A stretch of 64,000 nucleotides of DNA from Paenibacillus alvei DSM 29 (GCF_000293805.1 NZ_AMBZ01000022.1:62001-126000), one strand, 5' to 3'. Positions 8,479 through 18,632 are shown, numbered from the stretch's first letter. Program-made: numbers and translations. The notes: generated by a model not told the origin, from the letters alone.

Positions 8479-10619
8479 TAGAATCGTCCTCCTTTAGTAC
8501 GCTTGATTTTGTTGATGATTTGGTCAGCAACAGTATCAGCAACTTTTCTATCTGCATTTCCATTAATGTTTACTTCAATGTTATATTCGTTGTGTTCTGT
8601 GTTCCCTGTAGAGGAAGCAACTGGTTCAGATGCTGTTGGAGTTGATAGATTTAAGAGAGAAGGAACAAACGACTTCATACGCTCTACGATACGAGCAGTA
8701 TCAAGAATGTTTTGTGTTTGATCTTGGTTAAGAACAAGCTCCTTTTTGTGGAGTACAGCAAGCTTTCCTCCATCTCCACTCCAATCGCCTGTATAGCCAC
8801 CACTTCTCAACTCGTAAAGTTTCTTACCATTTTTATACCAGCTACCATTTTTGTACTCTGCTCCAATGCTTTTACCAAGTTCTTGGTTAGCTTGATAGTA
8901 CATATCACGTTCTGCATCTGTTTTAGCATTTTTCCATCTGCCACTATTTCTTCTCATCTCATCGATTACATCTTTATCGCTTAACTCATTGTTCTTTGGA
9001 GGTGTTGAAGTTTCTTTCAAGTCTCCATCTTTATTTTTTGTTCCAGTATTTGTTTGAGAGTCACTGAGAGATTTGATTTTCATGTCGTTAAGTTGTTTGA
9101 TAGAATCAATAGCTTCTTTCACTTTTGTTGTGAAGTTCTCAGTAACTTGATCTCCGAGCAAGCTCATCTTAGAGCCAACGTTATCAGACCAAGTTTCGAT
9201 TGTTTCTTGCATTTCAGTAAAGTTTCCTTCGAGAACTTTCTTACGCATTTCTGCAAATTTCTTCTCGTTAATCAACTCAGCTTCCCAATATTCCTGTTTC
9301 TTCTTAGCTTCTTTTTCGAGGGTTTCAACATAGTGATTGTAGTCATCCTCGTACTTCTCTTTCCTATTTTCCAACTTCTCTTTCTCAGCGTCCAAGTCAT
9401 CTTCTAAGTTATTCTTTCTCAACTCAGTTTCTCTGTTATGTTCTAGTTCCGCGAGTTGCATTTCTTTTTCTGTTAACTGTTTAACCAGTTCAGACTTCTT
9501 GGCTTTGGCTTCGTAAGAATCGTCCATAGAAAGAAGGTCGATTTGCTTTTTCAGTTCATCAGCTTCTTTTTGAAGCTTAGACACATCATTATCATGTGTT
9601 CTTGCGGCTTCCGCTCTGTCAATCATTTTCATTTGTTTGGCATACGCTTCCTCTAAAGCCTTCATCTCTTTATCGAGTTGCTTCATACGTTTTTCATGGT
9701 TTTTAGCTTCTGCTTCGAGCTTATCGGCGTAATACTTTTCATCAGCCTGTTTCATAAGCTCCAATTGTTCTTTATACATATTGACGTAATCGTCAGCCAT
9801 TTTTTTATACAGGTTTTTTATTTCAACATTTGAATCTTTGATTGCGTTTCTATTATCTCTTAACTTATCTTTCCAAGATTCAAGTTCGCTTGAAATTTTT
9901 TCTACAACTTCTTTGTTGTCTCTGTGTGCTTCAAGTTGGTCTTCCAAATACTTTATGTTACGTTCGATATCTGCTTGTTCGCCTTTACGCAAAGCGATAA
10001 TTTGTTTTAGGTAGTCGATATGTTTACCCATATCCTTATCTTCTTCCAAATCGTACTTGATACTGTCTTGAATATCAGCAATCGCATCGGAATATTTTTT
10101 TGTTTCATCAGCCATTCTGTTCAACTGCTTGTCCAGTTCGGAGTTGATGATGAGAGTATTCATCTCATCAATCATCTTTGCCATATCCCAAATAGCCATT
10201 TTCTTTTCACGAATCAATTGGTTCAAATCTTCTATTTGAGAATTAGTAAGATTTTTGTTTGTTTCTTTTTCCTTCAAGAGAAAATCAAGTTCTTGTTTGT
10301 TGTACTTTTGTTGCTCTTGCATTATCTTTAACTTCTCTCTCGCATGTTGACGATAACCTTCTGTCGTTTCATCATAAAGACTCATAGCGTACTCTTGGTA
10401 CGCAATATCATCTGTTAGCATCTCGCGTTGGATGTTGAAGAACTCAGTCATCGTTTGAACTTTCAGCATACGAAGTTCGTTAATTCTCGTAGCAACACCA
10501 TCGGAATCAGAGTAAAGACCTCTCAGTCTGTCTTCTGCTTGGTCGATCTCCTGTTGAAGTTCAGCGGCAATCATTCTCTGTGTTTTGTTTTCATTTGCTT
10601 TAGGGTCAATACTAATCAT
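8478..10619 (-). CDS. Tape measure fragment 5 (C-terminal coiled coil)
   Basis: 713 residues, strongly charged long coiled coil (residues ~1-480), then a C-terminal region ending in an amphipathic NEYNIEVNINGNADRK stretch before a basic tail. The region ~590-640 (LRSGGYTGDWSGDGGKLAVL) is the 'GGYTG ... ' motif common near the end of siphophage tape measures. The apparent ATG has no Shine-Dalgarno because it is internal to the real gene. Confidence 0.65.
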   Translation of the reverse strand: MISIDPKANENKTQRMIAAELQQEIDQAEDRLRGLYSDSDGVATRINELRMLKVQTMTEFFNIQREMLTDDIAYQEYAMSLYDETTEGYRQHAREKLKIMQEQQKYNKQELDFLLKEKETNKNLTNSQIEDLNQLIREKKMAIWDMAKMIDEMNTLIINSELDKQLNRMADETKKYSDAIADIQDSIKYDLEEDKDMGKHIDYLKQIIALRKGEQADIERNIKYLEDQLEAHRDNKEVVEKISSELESWKDKLRDNRNAIKDSNVEIKNLYKKMADDYVNMYKEQLELMKQADEKYYADKLEAEAKNHEKRMKQLDKEMKALEEAYAKQMKMIDRAEAARTHDNDVSKLQKEADELKKQIDLLSMDDSYEAKAKKSELVKQLTEKEMQLAELEHNRETELRKNNLEDDLDAEKEKLENRKEKYEDDYNHYVETLEKEAKKKQEYWEAELINEKKFAEMRKKVLEGNFTEMQETIETWSDNVGSKMSLLGDQVTENFTTKVKEAIDSIKQLNDMKIKSLSDSQTNTGTKNKDGDLKETSTPPKNNELSDKDVIDEMRRNSGRWKNAKTDAERDMYYQANQELGKSIGAEYKNGSWYKNGKKLYELRSGGYTGDWSGDGGKLAVLHKKELVLNQDQTQNILDTARIVERMKSFVPSLLNLSTPTASEPVASSTGNTEHNEYNIEVNINGNADRKVADTVADQIINKIKRTKGGRF

Positions 10620-13600
10620 GCCAGTTTTAAGGATTTTTTCTTTTTGATTTGGTCTTCCAATGAAGTAATTTCAGCATCAATAGCTTTCTTCTTCTCCATT
10701 GTCTGGTACGTCTCTTCATTAAGCGCTTTTTTGTAAGCGGTAGTCCAAGTACTATTTTCACTTTGAATCTTTTGTTGTTTTTCGATTGATCTGTTCAGAC
10801 CATCAATACGTTTCTTGTACTTATCAACAACATAGATAGCGTCTTGTATTTCTTTCTCTTTTTTTCTTTATCTTCTTTAGGGTTTCCAGTAATGCTACCG
10901 AGATTTGCGCTCCAATCTTGTTCAAGGAACTTATCAATTCCAGCAATTGCATCTTGATAATCTTTCTTGTTCTTTTCATTTACTGCCGCTTTCTCTTCTT
11001 CTGCTTTTATTTTTGCATTCAATCTTTCCTGTTCTTTTTTTGCTTCTTTCTCTGCAAGCTCTCTAATTCCTTTTGGCGCTCCTATCAATGGGTCAAAACC
11101 ATATGGCTGAGGTTTCGGGTCTTCCATAGGGTTTGTGCTTAATCCGTTTACTGTATTAAGAATATTTAATTTTTCTCTCAGAACTTTCATTTCACTTTTT
11201 GCCGCTTTGATATTTTCATTAGCTGTATTGATGGCTTCTATGCGTTCTTGTTTCATACGACGAAGATTAGCCTTAAATTCTTCTTCACGAATCTTAGCCA
11301 AGTCTTTAAGAGCATTTCCTGTTAGAGTAAGAACACCATTTTCCATCTTCATGTTCTTAATTAATGCAGGATGCTTTGTTACTAAATCCATAGTTGTTGC
11401 TAATGTAAGCTTCTCTCCATCTGCCAACGTTCTATATGCAGAATCAAGGTCGCTTAAATCACCAATCATAGAATGTACTTCGCCCATGACATCCTTATTA
11501 AATTCAAATGGTTTAATTGGAGCATTTTCGATTGCATTCTTTGCGGCAAGATGTTTTTTCATTAGCGCATCATAGACTTCAAGAATAGGGTCTTTTTTAT
11601 CTACGACTGCTTCTTTAAGTTCTTCCAACTTAGCCTTCGTTAATTCGAAGGTTTCGTAGTTAGGTTTAATGATTTCATCGATCGTAATTCCTTTACTTTC
11701 AACGTTCTTAATTGCTTCATCGATATAATTAAAACTATCGTTGATCGACTTTTCCGCATCATTTCCGAACGTCTCCAAGTTTTCTTGCATATTTCTTTTC
11801 AGTTCTTCGATGAACACGAATTTATTGGAATCAGCGGAAATATTGTTTTTTCTTGTATACTGATTAAATGCGGTATCGATGAGTTTCATAACATCATCAG
11901 TTCCAGTTCGTAAAGAAGATTTCATCTTTTTATTTTCTTCTATATAGTACTCTCTCATTTTTTATTATCTTCGATAAAAACATTAAGAATATTAAGAGCT
12001 TCACTTTTGTTTTGCGCTTGTGGAATCAGAGATTTTAATGCTTGCATGGAAGTAAAACCATAATCTTGTTGTTCTTTTGACATTTCAGAGAACGCCTGTT
12101 GAACTTTATCATTAAATGCATTCAGTACTTCGAAATAGTTAGAATCGTTTATTTCATCAACTTCGTTTTCGAGGAATTTTTTTGCAACGCTTTGAACGTT
12201 TTCCATACCTTCCGATGAAGAGATTTGAGCTTTCATTTTCTGTATTTCTCTGAGTTTTTTGTTTACATCCTTAAAGCTTGTATCTTCCATAGTTTCCTTG
12301 AATTGTTCTTCTTCTTTAACCAAAAGGAGTTCTTCTTTCGCCTTAGTAAGTGCGCGAATCTCTCCTGCACTCTTAATAACAGCTTCGTTTTTATCATTAT
12401 AGTATGAAATCAACTCTGGCATCTCTGTTTTTATTTTTGAACTATACCAAGGTATTTTTCTTCCTCTTGTGATGTTCTGTTAGTACCTTTGGCTTGAAGG
12501 TCGGCAAAATCATCAAGTTTGAAGTCTTTCTGATTGAAAGTTTCTTCGTAAGATTGCTTATAATCTTTCAGCTTGCTAATTTCAGCATCAAGAACTTTCA
12601 ACCTCTCTTTTCTTGCTCTTGATTCAGCAGTAAACGCCTTAACAACGACTGTCGCCGCTGTACCAATTGCAAGAAGAACAGCAACGTATGGAATAAGTCT
12701 AGGTAAGAAGCTAACAAACTTCATCACAAATCCACCAAGACCTTCAAAAGCTCTACCTAATGCGCCAACTGTTGTTACGGAGTCTCTGAGTGGTTTGCTT
12801 GCCATGACAGCAACAAGACCAGACATAAGTACAATAATGTTAGTTGCACCGAAAGTATCTACTATCGACGTAATTCCATCAACGATAGATGTGAGGACAT
12901 CAATAAACCATTTAACAGCATCATCGTCAACTATAGTTGTCCAGAAATGTTCAATAGCATTTTTAAGTTGTCCGATTTTATATTCGAATCCATCCATATA
13001 AGCACTAAACTCTCGTGAAGCAGAACCAGCAGAATTACTAGCGGTTTCACTAGCTTTCTGAGCATCTTCCCAGTTCTGGATGATTGCAGATACAACGACA
13101 CCCTGATGTTTTCCACCCATTGTTTCAACTAGATTTGCTCGTTCCAAATCAGTTAGTTTGTCCCATACTTTTGCAACACCTTCAAAGATTTTGTATGTTG
13201 ACTTAAATGTAACTCCATCTTCCTCCATAACACTCAAAATTTCGTCATTCATTAACCCAAAATCTTTATTAATTCTATCGAATGTTTTTTGAAGCTGTGG
13301 AACAAGTTCTTCGACTCCATCTCCTTCTTCTTTGACTCCACGAAGACGCATAGCAATGGTCTTCAATCCATTACCTACTTTATCAGGGTCTTGCACGACA
13401 GAGTTTGCGGCTGTAACCAGACCTACAGCATCTTGAATACTGGTTCCTGCTTCATTAAATACAGCAGACGAACGTTTTAATGCTTCTCCGATACCTTCTG
13501 AGGAAATCGCAAAATTATTACCAACTTCATTGAACATATCTACAAGTTTACGAACATTATTGCCCTGTGCATCTACCTCTACGCCAAATCCTTTAATTGT

Positions 13601-16600
13601 AGATACAAGGTTTGAACTTGCATCTTCGACACTCATATCACCAACGTTAGCGTACAAGATACTGTTTTTACCCAGAACAGTCGCTTGCTCTAAAGAATAA
13701 CCAAGGCGCTGGAACTCTGTAGTAGCCTTAATAACCTCTGTAGCCACTACACCTAAATCTCTACCCATTGCAGAAGCCGTATTCTTGAATGCATCCAGTT
13801 GCTGTTTACTCGCTTCTGATACCTTTGCAAGATTAACCATTTCCTTGTCAATATCAAGTATAGACCGAAAACCGTTCTTGACTTGCTGAATAGTTCCATA
13901 AACAACGCCCATCGCGGCAGTCCAAACAGGAACTTTTCTGAGCGCATTCACAAGTTGACCACCCATAGAACCTCTTCTGCGCTGATCTTCGTCACGAAGT
14001 CTGCGAGATTCAGAGTTGAGGTGATTCATGGATTCTTCGATTTCTCTAGTAGCCTGATGGAACTCGTCTCCAACCTTCCCAGAAAGACCATTTACCTTCG
14101 CTTCGACATCTTCGATGATCCCTTTAATTTTTCTCGCTTCGGCAGAGTTTTCACTAAACCCTCTCGTCGCACGATAACTTGTACTATTAAACTTATCTCT
14201 AATCTTTTGTTCTTGAATGTCTCGATTACTACCTGACGAGTTAGAGTTTCTTTGAATTTGAGAAAGCTGTTTGAGAGCCGAAATCTTTTGTTGAATTTCT
14301 CTTTGTTCATCATACGATAATTGAAGACCACGCTCTTTAAGTTGGTTAATTTCTCGTTGAAGTCGAGCGGCATCTTCTTCGATTTTGTTTTGCATTCCTT
14401 GGTTCTCTCTTTGTTCTTGTGAGAGCCGAGAAAGAGTCTGTCTCTTTTGTTCTAAAGCTTTTTCTTGTTGTTTTGTTTTTTATCGTTATCTTCCAATTTT
14501 TTATTTCTTTTTGAAGACGAAGCAAGTCTTGTGCAATTCTTTTTTGTCTCTCATCAACAGCGTTCTTTTTGTTGGAGTCTTGAACAATAGAATTAATGAT
14601 GTCGTTATATTTGTCTACTGACTTTACAGCACTCGCTTGATGGTCAGCAATAACTTCACGAATCTTTTCTTCATCTCGTCCAGCCTTCTTAATATCTCCT
14701 TCAAGTTTAACGAGCTTTTTCATTTCGTCTTCGATAAAAGCAATGTCCCTTTTGGATGATGTAAAATCAAGTAGATTGTTCAAGCCTTTAACTTCATCGA
14801 GGAAGCTGTCTGGAACAGCACCTCTCATACTTTCAATCTTCGCATCATTACGACCCTTCGCAATGTCTCGCGTTTCTTTTCTTTCTGATCGTTTTTCTGA
14901 CACAGTATTCATACGAGCGATCTGCGTTTGGATGCGCTTCAAATCCTGCTCATATGTTTTAGAATCAGCGCTAAGACCGCGCATAGATTTGCGAATATTT
15001 TCAAACTCACTCTCATTCACAAAGCCACCAGATTTGATTCGATCAATCTCCTTATTCCATTCGTGGGTGCTTACGCGAATTTTACGTTGCTTTTCATCCA
15101 GTTCTTCATAACGAGACGAAATTTTGGACATTAGATCATCGATTTTGTTTAACTCTTTATCAACATTAAGGTCGTCAATATGAATGTTAGAAGCCATCTT
15201 TTTAATTTCATAAAGTCTACGTTCAACCTCAACAAACTCTTTGTTGTCGATAAATCCAGAACCAACCATCTTTGCCTTTCTGTCATAGATATCGTTTTCC
15301 TTAGAAGAGATTTTATCTTTCCGCTTGTTAATAGTGAATTTCTCCACTTTGTCTTCATGCTTACGGTTAGCCTGTTCTGTTTCCATGTCTTTCAGCTTTT
15401 CTTGTATTCTCTTTTTATCCTCAATAGCCTGTGCGTCCATTTTACGCTGTTCAAGAATCTTCTTTTGCTTATCAAGCATTTCATCGTATAGATTGTTTAC
15501 GCGCTTTACAGCGCTCTCAAATTGCTTAATAGACTTAGCATTAAACACTTGGTGTATTTGCGAAGCAAGAGTTTTCATGGATTGTTTGCCAACCAACTCT
15601 GGATCGATATTAGCCTTTACGCGTTTTTGATGTTTTTCTCCAACTGTAGCCTTTTTGTTCTTAAACTTCTCTTTTTCTTCCTGACCATTGATAATTTTCA
15701 TTTGGCGTTCGATAGCAGAAAACTTACGTTTCGCATCGTCGAGATTGGAGAAGTCAGCATTAGAGAAAGTGTCCATAAGGCTTTTGAGATTAGTAACAGA
15801 CTTATTGTCTGCAATACCCTCACGCTGGATTTTTGCAAGTTTATTATTCAAGTCAATAACTTTTGTAAGCTGGAATTGTTCAGCCGCACCCTTTTGCTTA
15901 ATCTTCTTTTCTAATTCGTCGTATTTAAGAATTTGCTTCTGAATATCTGCAAGAGCCTTATCAAAAGCCTTTCCTTCTCCACTTGCGAGAAGTTTCGGTA
16001 GGTTGTCGATACTATTCTTGATTTTATCAACGCTATTCTTGTGCGTACTATCTTTAGATACATTCTCTAATGAGTCTATTTTTGCTTTTGCTTTCTCCAT
16101 ATAGTTATTAAGAGAAGCGAAATCTCTTACACTATCAACAGTAGTACCTTTCTTCGAGTCCTCAGAAATGGTTTTATTGTTAAATTTGTTTCCTACTTTT
16201 GTGGTTTTAACAGTATCCTTGTTAGGTTTTAGCTTATTGGAAGCCTTCATAAGCTGGTCATATGATTGTGTTAGATCATCCGTGGCTTTCTTTGCGGCTT
16301 TCATGTCTTTTGCAAGCTTTTCGCCAACATCATCAAGATTAGTGTTTGAAATTTCGTTCAAGTATTTCATGATATTTTCAAGGTCTTTTGAATCATCCTT
16401 CAATCCGAAATGTACATCCAATTTACCGAGTTTCAAAAACAAATCTTGGATAGTCCTTATTTGTTTAAAGAGCTTATCTTTATTCCCAATGATAAGATTC
16501 AACTTCAACTTGTGTGTGTCACCGATACTTTTGATAGACTGCTGTATTTCATTCTCAGCATTTGACATATCCACGCCAATTAAGATATCAAAATCTGGAT

Positions 16601-16607
16601 TACTCAT
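8478..16607 (-). CDS. Tape measure protein, one gene broken by six apparent frameshifts
   Basis: The block 16607 down to 8478 codes almost without interruption for a ~2710-residue tape measure protein, but the frame shifts at six A/T runs: T6 14497-14502, T6 14476-14481, T5 12434-12438, T6 11958-11963, T7 10859-10865 and T6 10634-10639. Adding one base at each restores one open frame, including 10620-10860, where no fragment is otherwise visible. The protein measures tail length and is rich in coiled coil. The start at 16607 has a GGAGTG site upstream. Systematic homopolymer under-calling is the leading explanation; decay of the prophage is the alternative. Confidence 0.75.
10795..11958 (-). 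CDS. Tape measure fragment 4
   Basis: 387 residues of charged helical sequence. The last ~18 residues after NPKEDKEKK are out of frame; the true continuation (KEIQDAIYVVDKYKKRIDG) is read in the next frame after the T7 run at 10859-10865. Confidence 0.6.
   Translation of the reverse strand: MREYYIEENKKMKSSLRTGTDDVMKLIDTAFNQYTRKNNISADSNKFVFIEELKRNMQENLETFGNDAEKSINDSFNYIDEAIKNVESKGITIDEIIKPNYETFELTKAKLEELKEAVVDKKDPILEVYDALMKKHLAAKNAIENAPIKPFEFNKDVMGEVHSMIGDLSDLDSAYRTLADGEKLTLATTMDLVTKHPALIKNMKMENGVLTLTGNALKDLAKIREEEFKANLRRMKQERIEAINTANENIKAAKSEMKVLREKLNILNTVNGLSTNPMEDPKPQPYGFDPLIGAPKGIRELAEKEAKKEQERLNAKIKAEEEKAAVNEKNKKDYQDAIAGIDKFLEQDWSANLGSITGNPKEDKEKKRKKYKTLSMLLISTRNVLMV
11955..12422 (-). 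CDS. Tape measure fragment 3
   Basis: 155 residues of helical sequence starting MPELISYYNDKNEA. Its beginning and end join smoothly to the flanking fragments (GIVQKIKTEMPEL and EDNKKMREYYI) if one base is added at 12434-12438 and at 11958-11963. Confidence 0.6.
   Translation of the reverse strand: MPELISYYNDKNEAVIKSAGEIRALTKAKEELLLVKEEEQFKETMEDTSFKDVNKKLREIQKMKAQISSSEGMENVQSVAKKFLENEVDEINDSNYFEVLNAFNDKVQQAFSEMSKEQQDYGFTSMQALKSLIPQAQNKSEALNILNVFIEDNKK
12431..14395 (-). CDS. Tape measure fragment 2 (conserved phage minor-tail domain)
   Basis: 654 residues holding the recognisable TP901-type tape measure core: KVPVWTAAMGVVYGTIQQ, then SMGRDLGVVATEVIKATTEF-type helices, GMSVEDASSNLVSTIKGFGV-like and the ALKRSSAVFNEAGTS segment. 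Two hydrophobic segments (~residues 505-530 and 575-600) are the membrane-spanning stretches expected of tape measures that help DNA cross the membrane. The N-terminal ~130 residues are coiled coil continuing from fragment 1. Confidence 0.75.
   Translation of the reverse strand: MQNKIEEDAARLQREINQLKERGLQLSYDEQREIQQKISALKQLSQIQRNSNSSGSNRDIQEQKIRDKFNSTSYRATRGFSENSAEARKIKGIIEDVEAKVNGLSGKVGDEFHQATREIEESMNHLNSESRRLRDEDQRRRGSMGGQLVNALRKVPVWTAAMGVVYGTIQQVKNGFRSILDIDKEMVNLAKVSEASKQQLDAFKNTASAMGRDLGVVATEVIKATTEFQRLGYSLEQATVLGKNSILYANVGDMSVEDASSNLVSTIKGFGVEVDAQGNNVRKLVDMFNEVGNNFAISSEGIGEALKRSSAVFNEAGTSIQDAVGLVTAANSVVQDPDKVGNGLKTIAMRLRGVKEEGDGVEELVPQLQKTFDRINKDFGLMNDEILSVMEEDGVTFKSTYKIFEGVAKVWDKLTDLERANLVETMGGKHQGVVVSAIIQNWEDAQKASETASNSAGSASREFSAYMDGFEYKIGQLKNAIEHFWTTIVDDDAVKWFIDVLTSIVDGITSIVDTFGATNIIVLMSGLVAVMASKPLRDSVTTVGALGRAFEGLGGFVMKFVSFLPRLIPYVAVLLAIGTAATVVVKAFTAESRARKERLKVLDAEISKLKDYKQSYEETFNQKDFKLDDFADLQAKGTNRTSQEEEKYLGIVQK
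14346..16607 (-). CDS. Tape measure fragment 1 (N-terminal coiled coil)
   Basis: 753 residues, start MSNPDFDILIGVDMSNAE with a good ribosome-binding site (AAAAGGAGTG). Mostly coiled coil. The final ~40 residues (after QKEIK) are out of frame; two closely spaced one-base losses at 14497-14502 and 14476-14481 are needed to reach the fragment 2 frame via KKLEDNDKK and KQQEKALEQK. Confidence 0.7.
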   Translation of the reverse strand: MSNPDFDILIGVDMSNAENEIQQSIKSIGDTHKLKLNLIIGNKDKLFKQIRTIQDLFLKLGKLDVHFGLKDDSKDLENIMKYLNEISNTNLDDVGEKLAKDMKAAKKATDDLTQSYDQLMKASNKLKPNKDTVKTTKVGNKFNNKTISEDSKKGTTVDSVRDFASLNNYMEKAKAKIDSLENVSKDSTHKNSVDKIKNSIDNLPKLLASGEGKAFDKALADIQKQILKYDELEKKIKQKGAAEQFQLTKVIDLNNKLAKIQREGIADNKSVTNLKSLMDTFSNADFSNLDDAKRKFSAIERQMKIINGQEEKEKFKNKKATVGEKHQKRVKANIDPELVGKQSMKTLASQIHQVFNAKSIKQFESAVKRVNNLYDEMLDKQKKILEQRKMDAQAIEDKKRIQEKLKDMETEQANRKHEDKVEKFTINKRKDKISSKENDIYDRKAKMVGSGFIDNKEFVEVERRLYEIKKMASNIHIDDLNVDKELNKIDDLMSKISSRYEELDEKQRKIRVSTHEWNKEIDRIKSGGFVNESEFENIRKSMRGLSADSKTYEQDLKRIQTQIARMNTVSEKRSERKETRDIAKGRNDAKIESMRGAVPDSFLDEVKGLNNLLDFTSSKRDIAFIEDEMKKLVKLEGDIKKAGRDEEKIREVIADHQASAVKSVDKYNDIINSIVQDSNKKNAVDERQKRIAQDLLRLQKEIKNWKITIKNKTTRKSFRTKETDSFSALTRTKREPRNAKQNRRRCRSTSTRN

Positions 16608-16645
16608 TAATAAACACTCCTTTTTATGCTAAGATAAAAAACAAA

Positions 16646-16669
16646 AAGGAGCGTTTATTAACGCTCCTT
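16646..16669 (-). terminator. Terminator between DUF1617-like gene and tape measure
   Basis: Hairpin AAGGAGCGTT / AACGCTCCTT followed on the minus strand by TTTGTTTTTTATC. It lies between the gene ending at 16675 and the tape-measure start, so tape-measure expression would be attenuated relative to the upstream genes. Confidence 0.7.
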
Positions 16670-16674
16670 CTGTT

Positions 16675-17100
16675 CTATTCGTATTTAATTTCGTCAGCAA
16701 TGTCGCACCATCTATCGTACTCTAGTGCTTCTCTACCTTTAAAAGTCTTATCACAGTTCAAAATTACATCTTTTATAAACAGCAACATTTCCTTACGTTC
16801 TTCGTTCTCTTCAATGACAAAATCCTCATTCAGAAGAAGGAAATACTCCTTATTGAAGGCGGTTCGATCTGGAACATCATAAGCCTTCTGTCCATCAATC
16901 TCTACGATGATAGGTTCACCATTCTCATCGAATCTAGCGTACTGACGAATCAATTCCTTGTGTTCTTCATTTACAAGTTCAACTCGCTCTGCGAGTAACT
17001 TAACGAATCGTGTACGCATACGCGATTCTCGCCCCTTCAACTCAAACGTCATTAGGAAATTAGCAAAATGTTGTACCTCTTCGTTTTTCATTCTCATCAT
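16675..17100 (-). CDS. DUF1617-like phage protein
   Basis: 141 residues, charged and helical. The N-terminal pattern (ANFLMTFELKGRESRMRTRFVKLLAERVE) resembles the DUF1617 family, small phage proteins encoded beside tape measure genes; a role as tail-assembly chaperone or tape-measure partner is inferred from position. The start has GGAGTG about 8 bases upstream. Confidence 0.5.
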   Translation of the reverse strand: MMRMKNEEVQHFANFLMTFELKGRESRMRTRFVKLLAERVELVNEEHKELIRQYARFDENGEPIIVEIDGQKAYDVPDRTAFNKEYFLLLNEDFVIEENEERKEMLLFIKDVILNCDKTFKGREALEYDRWCDIADEIKYE

Positions 17101-17119
17101 GTAAACACTCCTTTATCTC

Positions 17120-18124
17120 TTATAACTCGAATTTTTTCTTGGCATCTTGAAGTTTCTTCATATCACGCTTAATGTAGTGCTTCAACGTTGTATCAGGACT
17201 TCTGTGGTTTAGAAGTTCTTGAACATCCTCCAAAGACATCCCCTTGTTAAACAGAAGCGAACTACCGCTGTGTCGGAAATCATGAGGATGAAGCTCTGGA
17301 ATATCGATAATCTTACCGATCTTCTTTGTCCATACAGTCTGCAAGGTATTCTTACTGACCTGTTTCCATTCACCAGTGTACTTGGTGACGAATAGGTACT
17401 CGCATTCAATGCCATTCTCTTTTCTATATTCAAGCCATTTCTTAATCAATTCCATTGTCACATCTGAGCAATAACCATCAACGATATAGCCCTCTTTCTC
17501 TTTGATTCCAGTAATCATGCCTGTTTCGAGGTCAATCTGGTCAACCTTTATATTTGCTACTGCATTTACCCTCAACATAGTTGAAAGCGATAACTCGAAG
17601 TAAAGTTCAAGCTGTAGGTCATCAGCATTCTTGAAATACTTTCTAATCTCATCTAACTGTGCTTGTGTCAAGTATGTCTGCGTAATCTGTGGTTTTTCTC
17701 CTGCACGTACAGAAGGTCTTTCAATGTAGTCCAGAGGGTTTGATTTGATTCTTCGCTTTTTGAGAAGATACAGGAAAAAAGAAGATATGGAACTAAGCCT
17801 TCGTTGAATCCTGCGCTCATTATTGCCTAAGACTGTGACACAGAAGGCAACATAGTCCTCAATCAAATCAACCATATCCTCAATTCCATCTTCATCTTTA
17901 AGCATTTTAAGAATATCTTCCGTAACAAGGCTTCCCTTGCTATACTTATCGTTAATGAAGACTAGCCACTGATTGAAGTCGGATTCATAACTAGCCTTAG
18001 ATGAATCACTAAGGTTCATATTCTTGTAGTTGAAGTACTTCTGAATATGCATCTTATTTTCGTCCGATACTTTTTCTAGCTTTTCTTTCGTTACGTATCG
18101 AACGTACTTTCTCTTTGCACTCAT
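17120..18124 (-). CDS. Tyrosine recombinase (YomM-like)
   Basis: 334 residues. The N-terminal SAM-like core-binding domain occupies ~30-130 and the catalytic domain ~140-330. Catalytic residues are present: Arg in STMLRVNAV (~184), H-x-x-R in HDFRHSG (~281), His in LNHRSPDTT (~304) and Tyr in LKHYIK (~313). It should therefore cut and rejoin DNA. It sits between head-tail genes and the tape measure, unusual for an integrase but matching the place of YomM in SPbeta. A role in prophage excision/plasmid dimer resolution or late DNA processing is possible. Confidence 0.8.
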   Translation of the reverse strand: MSAKRKYVRYVTKEKLEKVSDENKMHIQKYFNYKNMNLSDSSKASYESDFNQWLVFINDKYSKGSLVTEDILKMLKDEDGIEDMVDLIEDYVAFCVTVLGNNERRIQRRLSSISSFFLYLLKKRRIKSNPLDYIERPSVRAGEKPQITQTYLTQAQLDEIRKYFKNADDLQLELYFELSLSTMLRVNAVANIKVDQIDLETGMITGIKEKEGYIVDGYCSDVTMELIKKWLEYRKENGIECEYLFVTKYTGEWKQVSKNTLQTVWTKKIGKIIDIPELHPHDFRHSGSSLLFNKGMSLEDVQELLNHRSPDTTLKHYIKRDMKKLQDAKKKFEL

Positions 18125-18142
18125 ATAATCACTTCCAATCGC

Positions 18143-18626
18143 TAAGTCTTTCTCATGTAGTTATCAAGCTTTTGAGCAATTTTACTCTTGTCAAGATTAT
18201 TCTTCGTCTCGCCAATGAAGTCTCTATCTTCTCCGTAAGAATATATTTCTGCTCCTTGCCAATAGTTGTATCTAGCAGGAACATTTGATTTATCTATATT
18301 TTTTTGCCCATTATGACAAGTGGAGCAAGATATATTCTTGGAGATATTGCACTTTCAAAATTTGTTCGTGCTATGTTCTCAACCTTAAATGTGAATCCAT
18401 TACTTTTGCTTTTGAGAACTTTGCCACGAATATTATCCCTATCTAAAAGACCGCCATTTTCTTCTCTTCGCTTATATTTGGTTGGATTCCAAACGTCATA
18501 AACTTCTTCTTTTGTCGCCTTCCACATTAAATCTTCGATATAATTCGGTAGGACTTCTTCCTTCATTCCCTTTTTCGTTTTGGCTAGAATAGCCTTTCTT
18601 AACGAATCAAAATTCTTATGTGACAT
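18143..18626 (-). CDS. Head-tail/tail completion-type protein, frame broken once
   Basis: Visible frame 18294-18626 (110 residues, MSHKNFDSLRKAI...) ends at GKKI-stop. Adding one base to the T7 run at 18299-18305 lets it continue KNIDKSNVPARYNYWQGAEI to a stop at 18143, giving ~161 residues. The sequence from 18143 to 18293 has no other coding use. Small basic protein in the position of head-tail joining or tail-completion genes; no family recognised with certainty. Confidence 0.55.
18294..18626 (-). CDS. Visible fragment of the tail completion-type protein
   Basis: 110-residue frame that ends prematurely at the T7 run; see the joined entry 18143-18626. Confidence 0.55.
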   Translation of the reverse strand: MSHKNFDSLRKAILAKTKKGMKEEVLPNYIEDLMWKATKEEVYDVWNPTKYKRREENGGLLDRDNIRGKVLKSKSNGFTFKVENIARTNFESAISPRIYLAPLVIMGKKI

Positions 18627-18632
18627 TATTCA

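Noticed and set aside
8478-16607. Programmed frameshifting as explanation of the tape measure breaks
   Set aside because: Six separate shifts in one gene at non-canonical positions are not credible as programmed events.
18105-18120. GTACTTTCTCTTTG near the recombinase start
   Set aside because: Only the first half matches the operator motif, and it is within the coding region.
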